17,495 nt of DNA from Acidobacteriota bacterium (lineage in GTDB: Bacteria; Acidobacteriota; Vicinamibacteria; Vicinamibacterales; Vicinamibacteraceae), in the NCBI GenBank assembly GCA_023429845.1, contig JAEZCY010000191.1, forward strand, positions 1 to 17,495, given 5' to 3'. Both the position numbers and the translations under genes were made by a program. Numbering within the stretch: position 1 is the stretch's first letter; the number at the start of each line of letters is the position of its first letter. The notes beneath the pieces were generated by a model that was not told the origin of the DNA, made no database searches, and saw only the letters and a program-made list of their open reading frames with translations. Below are positions 1 through 8,736 of this stretch, piece after piece.

Positions 1-355
1 CCCCCCCCCCCCCCCCCCGCCCCCCTGCCGGCGGCGGCGGCCTCCGGTCCCGCCGCGCAACGTCGGCGGTCCCGCTTCCTCGCTCCTCCTGCTTCGGCGT
101 TCCTCTTCCTGCGGTCGGTGCGTTAACTCCGGTTGCGCGCGCTGCCGCCAGTTGTCGTGAGCCAGTCGCCCGACGACCTCGGGTACTCTCCGGCACGTGC
201 CAGGCAACCACAGCGTTCGCAGTAGCTTACGCGTGTGAAGGAGTGCGCGGTCGCGTGTGGCGCGCTGGTTGCTCCTGCCCTTGACGTGCGCGGGCCGGCG
301 ATTCGTCATTGTTCGCGGGCCAACCTCCCGGCGGCACCGGCCGCGCACGATTCCC
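1..355. other. Gene-free leader region with 5' poly-C tract
   Basis: No reading frame here has a plausible protein sequence or a ribosome binding site that leads into a gene. The first 25 bases are C18, G, C6, followed by a GGC-rich stretch. The rest is ordinary high-GC sequence that probably contains the promoter for the comEA-like gene. A TTGACG element at 281-286 could be a -35 box, but no good -10 box follows it. An AAGGAG at 238-243 leads only to very short or shadow frames. Confidence 0.5.
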
Positions 356-362
356 AAGGAGG
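356..362 (+). promoter_or_regulatory. Shine-Dalgarno of the comEA-like gene
   Basis: A perfect AAGGAGG lies 6 nt before the ATG at 369. It fixes that ATG as the start rather than the in-frame ATG-type start at 309. It is the strongest ribosome binding site in the window. Confidence 0.85.
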
Positions 363-368
363 AGAACC

Positions 369-701
369 ATGACAAGTCCCCTGCTCGCGCTGTTCCTGAC
401 TCTGCTTGCACCTGCCGCTCCCACCGGGGTCGTTCCCGATGCCGTGCAGGACACGAAGGCGGCCGCCGCCCCCACACAGGCGGTCAACGTGAACACGGCC
501 AACGCCTCGCAACTCGAAGCCCTGCCCGGCATCGGTCCGAGCACCGCTCAGCGCATCATCACGTATCGAGAGAAGAACGGTCCGTTCAAGAAGCTCGAGG
601 ACCTGATGAACATCCAGGGCATCGGCGAGAAGTCGTTCCTCAAGCTCCGCCCGCATCTCACGCTGGGTGCACAGGCCGATGCGAAGGCTGCCCGCAACTG
701 A
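369..701 (+). CDS. ComEA-like helix-hairpin-helix DNA-binding protein, secreted or membrane-anchored
   Basis: The protein has 110 residues. Residues 1-20 are a hydrophobic Sec-type leader (MTSPLLALFLTLLAPAAP), followed by a short Ala/Pro linker. Residues 39-97 are a tandem helix-hairpin-helix domain that starts VNVNTANASQLEALPGIGPS; the GIG hairpins are at about 54-56 and 84-86. This is the ComEA C-terminal domain pattern (VNINTA..EL..LPGIG...A..I...R...G.F). ComEA proteins bind incoming double-stranded DNA in the periplasm during natural transformation. Many small HhH proteins of this form are annotated ComEA without proof of competence. The start is set by the AAGGAGG at 356-362. The next gene overlaps its 3' end, and the pseudopilin there fits a pilus or DNA-uptake context. 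Family assignment is strong; the role in competence is inferred. Confidence 0.88.
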   Translation: MTSPLLALFLTLLAPAAPTGVVPDAVQDTKAAAAPTQAVNVNTANASQLEALPGIGPSTAQRIITYREKNGPFKKLEDLMNIQGIGEKSFLKLRPHLTLGAQADAKAARN

Positions 702-1296
702 GCCGTCCGTCGTCGCGAGGTGCTCCTGCCGGGGCGCCTCGCTGCTCGAGATCCTGATTGTGCTGGCTATTGCGGGTCTGCTCGGCAGTGCTGCACTGGG
801 CGCGCTTGGCGAGGTGCGTGACGAGCGTGCCAGCCGCGAAGCGGCGCGCGGCTTCGTTGCCGACCTGCGAGGCACGGCGCAGGCGGCCAGGCGCGCGCAG
901 CGGGCGATGGCGATCGAGTTCCAACTCACGCCGTCGGCGCAGTGGCGCGTACTCGAGGATGGCAATGGCAACGGGATCACCACGTCCGACATCGGCGCAG
1001 GGATCGACGCGCCCGGCACGGCCTGGTTGCCGGTGTTCCGCGAGGGGGCGGCGCGGCTTGCCGTGTCGCGCACCGTTCCGACCGCCGACGGAACCGGCTC
1101 GATCGCTGCCGGCACCTCGCCCCTGCAATTCGGCGTGATGTCCCGGGTCGTGTTCACGCCCCGAGGCACGGCCACGGCGGGTTCCATCTACGTTGCCGGG
1201 CGTGGCGACCGCATGTATGCGATCCGGATCCTCGGCAGCACCCAGCGGATCCGGCTGCTCTGCCTGTCTCCCAGCGACACATGGGACAACTGCTGA
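679..1296 (+). CDS. GspH/FimT-type pseudopilin (prepilin-like protein)
   Basis: The protein has 205 residues from the ATG at 679; an in-frame GTG at 667 is the alternative start. It has a type IV prepilin signature: a basic leader, then the G19|ASLLE cleavage site with Glu at +5 (E24), then a hydrophobic helix (ILIVLAIAGLLGSAALGAL, about 25-43). The following residues (VRDERASREAARGFVADLRGTAQAARRAQRAMAIEF) match the GspH/FimT helix, which leads into a beta-rich domain with a calcium-loop-like DGNGNG stretch at about 94-99. Such minor pseudopilins initiate pilus or type II secretion pseudopilus assembly in the inner membrane after PilD-type cleavage and methylation. The start overlaps the comEA-like gene by 23 bp and has no clear SD, so it is probably translationally coupled. 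The C-terminus has two cysteines that could form a disulfide. Minor pilin of a T4P versus T2SS cannot be resolved here. Confidence 0.88.
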   Translation: MRRLPATEPSVVARCSCRGASLLEILIVLAIAGLLGSAALGALGEVRDERASREAARGFVADLRGTAQAARRAQRAMAIEFQLTPSAQWRVLEDGNGNGITTSDIGAGIDAPGTAWLPVFREGAARLAVSRTVPTADGTGSIAAGTSPLQFGVMSRVVFTPRGTATAGSIYVAGRGDRMYAIRILGSTQRIRLLCLSPSDTWDNC

Positions 1297-1595
1297 TGAT
1301 CGAACACATCATCGGCGAACGGCGTCGTGAACCGCGACGCCCCGCCGTTGCGCACTGGGGCGGCGGCGGACCGCAGGTGCCTGGCGTGCGCGTCATCGAC
1401 GTCGTGGACGTTTCGGCACACGGCTTGTGCTGCCGCCTGGCGCAGCCGGTACGCCCCGGGCGAGTCATGCTGCTGCGGTTGCCCGTCGTCGGCGTGGTTC
1501 AGGCCACGACGGTGCGGTGTCTGGTGTGGCGGTTGACGCGCAGCGGCGTGCAGTACGAGGCGGCGTGGTCGATCGAGCGGGCCTGGAGCGGGTGA
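1296..1595 (+). CDS. Small PilZ-domain protein (probable c-di-GMP receptor)
   Basis: The protein has 99 residues, read from the ATG at 1296 in a TGATG junction with the pseudopilin stop, which implies translational coupling. The sequence is essentially one PilZ domain. The RRREPRR stretch at about 9-15 supplies the RxxxR motif. DVSAHG at 38-43 is an exact [D/N]xSxxG motif. Beta strands follow (VMLLRLP, VVQATTVRCLVWRL, GVQYEAAWSIE). These two motifs form the c-di-GMP-binding site in PilZ proteins. Its place directly behind a pseudopilin gene suggests c-di-GMP control of the pilus or secretion machinery. There is no other domain and no signal peptide, so it is predicted cytosolic. It is easy to miss because the same frame stays open upstream through the pseudopilin gene. 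Confidence 0.85.
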   Translation: MIEHIIGERRREPRRPAVAHWGGGGPQVPGVRVIDVVDVSAHGLCCRLAQPVRPGRVMLLRLPVVGVVQATTVRCLVWRLTRSGVQYEAAWSIERAWSG

Positions 1596-1751
1596 GTACT
1601 CACTACCCAGATCCGCCTCCTGCCTTCACGACGCCCGCCTTGGCCGCGGCTCCAGGCCGGGCAGCTCCCGGGGACGGTCGCGTGCAGGCCTGGATCAGGA
1701 CTTGGATGGGCAGGCAGCGCACGCTCTCGGCATCTCTCTCAGGGGCCTCCC

Positions 1752-3191
1752 ATGACCACGCGTCCTTCGGCTACGTTCGTCGATACTGTGCCGCCTGCCG
1801 GTGGCCTTCTGGCCGAAGCCGTCATCGTGCTCCGGGCCGAAGCGCAGGCGCGGGAAGGACTCGAGAGCCTGCTCGCGCGTCAGTACGGCCTGGTGGCTCC
1901 GGCCATCCATCTCGCAGGCGAGCCGTTGGACCTGGGGCCGGCGCGCGTGCTCGTACCAGGAGGAACGGACGCGCTGCGCGTCACCGCGAAGGGACCGCCA
2001 GAGGCGGTCGCACCAGCGCGTGAGGCGGTCGCGCTGCTCCTGGGGCTCCTGCCCCTGCTGGCGGACGCGGAGCGCAAGACCGACACTCGCCGCGTGCTGC
2101 AGGCGCTGCATCCCGAGCAGGGCGGTCTGCTGGGCATGACGCCCGTGATGCGACAACTGCACGACCGTATCGCGCGCGCGGCGCGAAAGAACTTCATCGT
2201 GCTGATCCAGGGTGAGAGCGGCGCGGGCAAGGAACTCGTGGCGCGCCAGGTGCACGCGATGAGCGACCGCCGAGACGGGCCGTTCGTGCCGCTCAACTGC
2301 GCGGCGATCGTCGAAACGCTCCTGGAAGCGGAGTTGTTCGGTATCGAGGAGCGCACGGCGACGGGCGTGCGGGGGCGCCGCGGACGCTTCGAGCAGGCCG
2401 ATGGCGGCACGCTGTTCCTGGACGAGGTGTCGGACCTCTCGGCCTCCGCGCAGGCCAAGCTGTTGCGCGTGATCCAGGACCCGACGGTCGAGCGCGTCGG
2501 CGGCAGCGGCAGCCGTCGGGTGGACGTCCGGATCGTGGCTGCGACCAACCGGCCGCTGAAGACGCTCTGCAAAGGCGGGGAGTTCCGCTGGGATCTCTTC
2601 TACCGCCTCAACGCCATCGAGATCGAGGTGCCGCCGCTGCGCGCCCGCCGCGACGACATCCCGTATCTCGTCGAGGCCATCCTGCAGCGATCGGGCGACG
2701 GGCAGACGTACCGGATGACGCCAGATGCGATGGAAGCGCTGATGGTGTACGAGTGGCCGGGCAACGTGCGCGAACTGGAGCGCGTGATCGAGCGTGCGGT
2801 CACCCTTGCCGGTTCGCACGTCCTCCGTCTCGAGGATCTGCCCGACACCGTCATCGGACGCTTCCGCGACGCGTTCCTGCCCGTCAATGACGATGAGAGC
2901 ATGCGCGCGTGGGGAAGCCGGTACGCGCGGTATGTGTTGAACCGGGCGGGCGGCAACAAGCGAGAGGCCTGCCGGGTGCTCGACATCAGCTACCACACGC
3001 TTCAGGCCTATCTCGCCTACAAGGGACCGCGCCCTGAACAGGCCATCCGTCGCGCCGCCATCGAGCAGGCACGAGCGGCGCGGGCAACCGTCACCGATGC
3101 GTCGACGAGCACGCCCGACGCCTACCGACCGGCTCTGCCGCGTGGTCCGAGCGTCGTGCACGATGGGCCGGCGCCGAGGCTCGACACGTAG
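1752..3191 (+). CDS. Sigma-54-family AAA+ transcriptional regulator with degenerate GAFTGA loop
   Basis: The protein has 479 residues. Residues 1-125 are an N-terminal region not recognisable as a phosphorelay receiver domain. The AAA+ domain spans about 127-350. It has Walker A GESGAGKE (154-161), Walker B TLFLDEV (220-226), a sensor I region VAATNRP, the FYRLN segment (283-287) with the putative arginine finger nearby, and WPGNVREL (335-342). A Fis-type helix-turn-helix lies at about 391-421 (ARYVLNRAGGNKREACRVLD). The C-terminal 55 residues are low-complexity. The sigma-54-contacting loop, normally GAFTGA, reads RTATGV at 201-206, so the essential Phe is missing. ATP binding and DNA binding look intact, but activation of sigma-54 holoenzyme is doubtful; members lacking GAFTGA (TyrR-like, Rhodobacter NtrC) act on sigma-70. 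It follows the pilus/PilZ genes after 156 bp, so a PilR-like role is possible but unproven. The start at 1752 has only a weak AGGGG. Confidence 0.9.
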   Translation: MTTRPSATFVDTVPPAGGLLAEAVIVLRAEAQAREGLESLLARQYGLVAPAIHLAGEPLDLGPARVLVPGGTDALRVTAKGPPEAVAPAREAVALLLGLLPLLADAERKTDTRRVLQALHPEQGGLLGMTPVMRQLHDRIARAARKNFIVLIQGESGAGKELVARQVHAMSDRRDGPFVPLNCAAIVETLLEAELFGIEERTATGVRGRRGRFEQADGGTLFLDEVSDLSASAQAKLLRVIQDPTVERVGGSGSRRVDVRIVAATNRPLKTLCKGGEFRWDLFYRLNAIEIEVPPLRARRDDIPYLVEAILQRSGDGQTYRMTPDAMEALMVYEWPGNVRELERVIERAVTLAGSHVLRLEDLPDTVIGRFRDAFLPVNDDESMRAWGSRYARYVLNRAGGNKREACRVLDISYHTLQAYLAYKGPRPEQAIRRAAIEQARAARATVTDASTSTPDAYRPALPRGPSVVHDGPAPRLDT

Positions 3192-3229
3192 CGGCGACTG
3201 CACTAGAGTGGCGGGGATTTCATCACGGA

Positions 3230-3248
3230 GACCGCGTGCACCGCGGTC
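3230..3248 (+). promoter_or_regulatory. Leader hairpin abutting the SD of the DUF1080 gene
   Basis: GACCGCG (3230-3236) and CGCGGTC (3242-3248) form a perfect 7-bp stem with loop TGCAC. The SD GAGGAG (3249-3254) follows directly, 6 nt before the ATG at 3261. Such a hairpin could stabilise the 5' end of the mRNA or modulate ribosome access. It could also be a chance event in GC-rich DNA. Confidence 0.4.
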
Positions 3249-3260
3249 GAGGAGCGTGCC

Positions 3261-4070
3261 ATGGTTCAACCCCGTTCAACCTCCCGTCTCCAGGTGTACC
3301 TGGCGGCGTTCTCTGTCATCGGCGTGGCCGGCGGTACGCTGATGGCCATGTCGCCGGCTGCCGTTACCGCGGTGGCGCAGCCCGCCGCCAACACGTTGAC
3401 GGCGGAGGAGAAGGCCGCCGGCTGGCGGTTGCTGTTCGACGGCACCACGACCAAGGGTTGGCGTAACGCCCACGGCGACACGTTCCCCGACAAAGGCTGG
3501 GTGGTGAAGGACGGCGTGCTCACGGTGCTCGAGTCCGGCGGCGGGGAAGCTGCCAACGGCGGCGACATCGTCACGCTCGACGAGTACGGCGACTTCGAGC
3601 TGCAGCTGGACGTGAAGCTCACCAAGGGCGCCAACAGCGGCATCAAGTACTTCGTCACCGAGAAGCTCGGCACCCCGGGCCGCGGCTCGGCCATCGGTCT
3701 CGAGTTCCAGTTGCTGGATGATGCCGAGCACCCGGATGCCAAGATGGGCCGGGACGGCAACCGCACGTTCGGCTCGTTGTACGACCTGATCGCCGCGCCC
3801 GCGCAGAAGCCCGTCAAGCCGGTCGGCGAGTGGAATACCGTGCGCGTCGTGTCCAAAGGCACGAAGGTCGAGCACTGGCTGAACGGCACCAAGCTCCTCG
3901 AGTTCGACCGGGCCAGCGAGGCGTTCAAGAAGCTGGTCGCCAGCAGCAAGTACAAGGACTTCGACGGATTCGGCCAGGCCAAGAGCGGCCATCTGCTGCT
4001 GCAGGACCACGGCAATACCGTCTATTTCCGCAACGTCAAGGTGAAGGGCGCCGCCCTTCCCAACACCTGA
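3261..4070 (+). CDS. Secreted DUF1080 protein (3-keto-disaccharide hydrolase-like, PF06439)
   Basis: The protein has 269 residues. An N-terminal signal peptide (hydrophobic about 11-38, possible cleavage after TAVA) is followed by one DUF1080 domain from about 50 to 264. Family hallmarks are GWRLLFDG (54-61) with a following GW, GDFELQLDVKL, GANSGIKYFV, IGLEFQLLDD...H, GEWNTVRVV, VEHWLNG and HLLLQDHGNTVYFRNVKV. The fold is a concanavalin-like jelly roll. Some members hydrolyse 3-keto-glucosides and 3-keto-disaccharides, and the family is abundant in Acidobacteriota, Planctomycetota and Bacteroidota. The protein is therefore probably an exported carbohydrate hydrolase; its substrate cannot be read from sequence. 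The start is supported by GAGGAG at 3249-3254. It appears monocistronic, with about 70 bp on its 5' side and about 100 bp before gcvT. Confidence 0.92.
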   Translation: MVQPRSTSRLQVYLAAFSVIGVAGGTLMAMSPAAVTAVAQPAANTLTAEEKAAGWRLLFDGTTTKGWRNAHGDTFPDKGWVVKDGVLTVLESGGGEAANGGDIVTLDEYGDFELQLDVKLTKGANSGIKYFVTEKLGTPGRGSAIGLEFQLLDDAEHPDAKMGRDGNRTFGSLYDLIAAPAQKPVKPVGEWNTVRVVSKGTKVEHWLNGTKLLEFDRASEAFKKLVASSKYKDFDGFGQAKSGHLLLQDHGNTVYFRNVKVKGAALPNT

Positions 4071-4101
4071 GGCCGCCTGCCGCAGGACCCGTCCCGCGTC
4101 C

Positions 4102-4130
4102 TTGAGCCCCGGACGCCGAGCCTGTACTCT
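4102..4130 (+). promoter_or_regulatory. Candidate sigma-70 promoter for gcvT
   Basis: TTGAGC (4102-4107) and TACTCT (4125-4130) are separated by 17 bp, 43 bp before the gcvT ATG. They match the consensus hexamers at 4/6 and 3/6, so this is only a candidate. Transcription would begin near 4137, immediately before the hairpin at 4141-4161. Confidence 0.3.
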
Positions 4131-4140
4131 TGAAGGGTTT

Positions 4141-4161
4141 GCGGTCCGTTTCCCGGACCGC
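4141..4161 (+). promoter_or_regulatory. GC-rich stem-loop just upstream of gcvT
   Basis: GCGGTCCG (4141-4148) and CGGACCGC (4154-4161) form a perfect 8-bp stem with loop TTTCC. It ends 11 nt before the gcvT start, in the place where an SD would be expected, and no SD is visible. There is no T-run after it, so it is not a standard intrinsic terminator for the DUF1080 gene. It could be a 5' mRNA structure or a protein-binding palindrome. Confidence 0.45.
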
Positions 4162-4172
4162 CCCTTCGCTGC

Positions 4173-5288
4173 ATGACCAACACCCAGACCTCCCTCAAGC
4201 AAACACCCCTGCATGCCACGCACCTCGGCCACAAGGCCCGCATGGTGCCGTTCGGCGGCTGGGAGATGCCTGTCGAATACTCCGGCATCACCGAGGAACA
4301 CCTCGCGGTGCGCTCGCGGGCCGGGCTCTTCGACGTGAGCCACATGGGAGAGATCGAGATCGCGGGCGCCGATGCCCTCGCGGCCGTCCAGCGGATCTCC
4401 AGCAACGACGCATCCCGCCTGGCGATCGGCCAGACGCAGTACTCGGCGCTCACGACCCCGCAGGGGACGTTCGTGGACGACCTTCTCGTCTACCGCATGG
4501 CCGACGACCACTTCATGCTGGTGGTCAACGCCTCGAACATCGAGAAGGACTACGCCTGGATCGCCTCCCAGGTGCGCGACTTCGCCGATGCCCCGGCCGT
4601 GAACACGAGCAGCCGGTATGCCCTCCTGGCCCTGCAGGGTCCGGCGGCGCTCGACGTGCTGCAAACGCTGACCACGGTGCCGCTCGAGGAAATCAAGTAC
4701 TACTGGTTCGCGCCTGGCGAGATCGCCGGCGTGCTCGGGACCATCTCGCGCACCGGTTACACCGGCGAGGATGGATTCGAGGTGTTCGTCGCCCCTGCCA
4801 AGGCCCCGCAGGTGTGGCAGGCCATCCTGCGCGCCGGAGCCGATGCCGGCGTCGTCCCCGCGGGACTCGGTGCGCGCGACACGCTGCGCCTCGAGGCGTC
4901 GATGCGCCTCTTCGGCAATGACATGGACGAGTCCACCACCGTGCTCGAGGCCGGGCTCGGATGGATCGTCGGGTGGAAGAAGGACACGTTCACCGGCGCC
5001 GAGGCGCTGCGCGCGCAGAAGGCGAGTGGCGTCGAGCGCACGCTCGTCGGTTTCGAGATGGTGGACCGCGCCATCGCCCGTCATGGCTATCCCGTGCTGG
5101 TGGACGGCACGCGGGTGGGCACGGTGACGAGCGGTACGCAGACACCGTACCTGAAGAAGGCGATCGGCATGGCGTACGTGCCGACGGCTCTCGCCGAACC
5201 GGAGCGCCCGATCCACGTCGAAGTACGCGGACGGCATGCAGCCGCCCGCATCGTCCCCATGCCGTTCTACAAGCGGCCCAGGAGCTGA
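4173..5288 (+). CDS. gcvT: Glycine cleavage system T protein (aminomethyltransferase)
   Basis: The protein has 371 residues, the usual length (E. coli 364). It transfers the methylene group from the aminomethyl-lipoyl arm of H protein to tetrahydrofolate, releasing ammonia, in the cytosolic glycine cleavage complex. Family landmarks: the N-terminal TPLHATHLGHKARMVPFGGW..PVEYSGI, LFDVSHMGEIEI, TFVDDLLVYR with the acidic pair of the folate site, NASNIEKDY, ALQGP, SRTGYTGEDGFEVF, GLGARDTLRLEA, then the C-terminal barrel with VTSGTQTPYLKKAIGMAYV. It is the first gene of gcvT-gcvH-gcvP, with the gcvH start 7 bp after its stop. No SD is apparent; a strong stem-loop lies just upstream. No glycine riboswitch is recognisable in the 102-bp leader. 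The L protein gene is not in the window. Confidence 0.97.
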   Translation: MTNTQTSLKQTPLHATHLGHKARMVPFGGWEMPVEYSGITEEHLAVRSRAGLFDVSHMGEIEIAGADALAAVQRISSNDASRLAIGQTQYSALTTPQGTFVDDLLVYRMADDHFMLVVNASNIEKDYAWIASQVRDFADAPAVNTSSRYALLALQGPAALDVLQTLTTVPLEEIKYYWFAPGEIAGVLGTISRTGYTGEDGFEVFVAPAKAPQVWQAILRAGADAGVVPAGLGARDTLRLEASMRLFGNDMDESTTVLEAGLGWIVGWKKDTFTGAEALRAQKASGVERTLVGFEMVDRAIARHGYPVLVDGTRVGTVTSGTQTPYLKKAIGMAYVPTALAEPERPIHVEVRGRHAAARIVPMPFYKRPRS

Positions 5289-5295
5289 TCCGCCC

Positions 5296-5667
5296 ATGTA
5301 CCCAGCTGAACTGAAGTACACCAAAGACCACGAGTGGGTGCGTGCCGGCGGCGACACCGTTGACGTCGGCATCACCGACTACGCGCAACAGCAGCTCGGC
5401 GACGTCGTTTTCGTGGAGTTGCCGCAGGTGGGCCGCACACTCACGCAGGGTGAGGTCTTCGGCACGATCGAGTCCGTGAAGGCCGTGTCCGAACTGTTCT
5501 CGCCCGTGGCCGGCGAAGTCGTCGCCGTCAACGACGCGCTGACGAGTGCGCCCGAGCAGGTCAACAGCGATCCCCACGGCGCGTGGATTATCAGGGTCAA
5601 GCCCACCGATGCAGCGGAACTCGACTCGCTGCTCGATGCCAGCGCCTACGCGCAGCAGCTCGGTTGA
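5296..5667 (+). CDS. gcvH: Glycine cleavage system H protein (lipoyl carrier)
   Basis: The protein has 123 residues from the ATG at 5296, preceded by AGGAG (5280-5284) inside the last codons of gcvT. A longer in-frame start at 5236 lies within gcvT and is unlikely. GcvH shuttles the lipoamide arm between the P, T and L proteins. The N-terminus LKYTKDHEWV is typical, as is VGITDYAQQQLGDVVFVELP. The lipoylation site is K62 in GTIESVKAVSEL. The C-terminal PHGAWIIRVKP..AAELDSLLDASAY is complete. It is co-transcribed with gcvT (7-bp spacing) and followed by a 99-bp gap with two strong hairpins before gcvP. Confidence 0.97.
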   Translation: MYPAELKYTKDHEWVRAGGDTVDVGITDYAQQQLGDVVFVELPQVGRTLTQGEVFGTIESVKAVSELFSPVAGEVVAVNDALTSAPEQVNSDPHGAWIIRVKPTDAAELDSLLDASAYAQQLG

Positions 5668-5671
5668 GGCA

Positions 5672-5688
5672 GGCGCCCGGTGGGCGCC
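5672..5688 (+). terminator. Stem-loop 1 between gcvH and gcvP (possible attenuator)
   Basis: GGCGCCC (5672-5678) and GGGCGCC (5682-5688) pair as a 7-bp stem with a 3-nt GGT loop, starting 5 nt after the gcvH stop. The sequence that follows (GACGCTCTTTGC) contains only a three-T run, so termination would be partial at best. Confidence 0.45.
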
Positions 5689-5708
5689 GACGCTCTTTGC
5701 AGCAACGC

Positions 5709-5733
5709 AGGGGCCGCTGCACCAGCGGCCCCT
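5709..5733 (+). terminator. Stem-loop 2 between gcvH and gcvP (perfect 11-bp stem)
   Basis: AGGGGCCGCTG (5709-5719) and CAGCGGCCCCT (5723-5733) are perfectly complementary across a 3-nt loop CAC. This is one of the two longest perfect hairpin stems found in the window. No T-tract follows, so an mRNA processing or stabilising role, or factor-assisted attenuation of gcvP, fits better than a simple terminator. It supports starting gcvP downstream, at 5767. Confidence 0.6.
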
Positions 5734-5766
5734 CGGTACGAACGCAGCACCCTCGCACCATCACAG

Positions 5767-8637
<2,871 letters not shown>

Positions 8638-8647
8638 CCGTACCGAA

Positions 8648-8724
8648 GACAGGCGTGTCGTCGCGGGCTCGCCGCTCGTCGGTCGGCCGTGACGACCGTG
8701 TCGCCGACGGGAGGGACGCCTGTC
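8648..8724. terminator. Structured region between convergent genes
   Basis: GACAGGCGT (8648-8656) pairs perfectly with ACGCCTGTC (8716-8724). Inside it, GTCGTC (8657-8662) pairs with GACGAC (8691-8696). The region lies between the gcvP stop (8637) and the aminotransferase stop (8737), which face each other. A bidirectional termination or mRNA-end structure is likely. There is no T-tract, so the mechanism is not intrinsic in the classical sense. Confidence 0.45.
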
Positions 8725-8736
8725 GGCGAGGCCTGC

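Noticed and set aside
238..284. AAGGAG followed by a short GTG frame that could be a leader peptide
   Set aside because: The frame is only nine codons and has no regulatory amino-acid run or terminator/antiterminator pair.
1695..3269. A 524-codon antisense frame opposite the AAA+ regulator
   Set aside because: It is a shadow of the high-GC coding strand. Its sequence is Arg/His-rich with no domain pattern, and the sense frame carries full Walker and HTH motifs.
4071..4172. A glycine riboswitch upstream of gcvT
   Set aside because: No tandem glycine aptamer core is recognisable and the leader is about 100 bp with only one simple stem-loop. A covariance search would settle it.
3276..5375. A 699-codon antisense frame opposite the DUF1080 and gcvT genes
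   Set aside because: Same cause: it spans two unrelated sense genes, shows no motif, and GC-rich DNA commonly gives long antisense frames.
5680..5766. Upstream GTG start of gcvP
   Set aside because: The extra 29 residues are atypical, the stretch contains strong hairpins, and the start at 5767 gives the normal family length and N-terminus.
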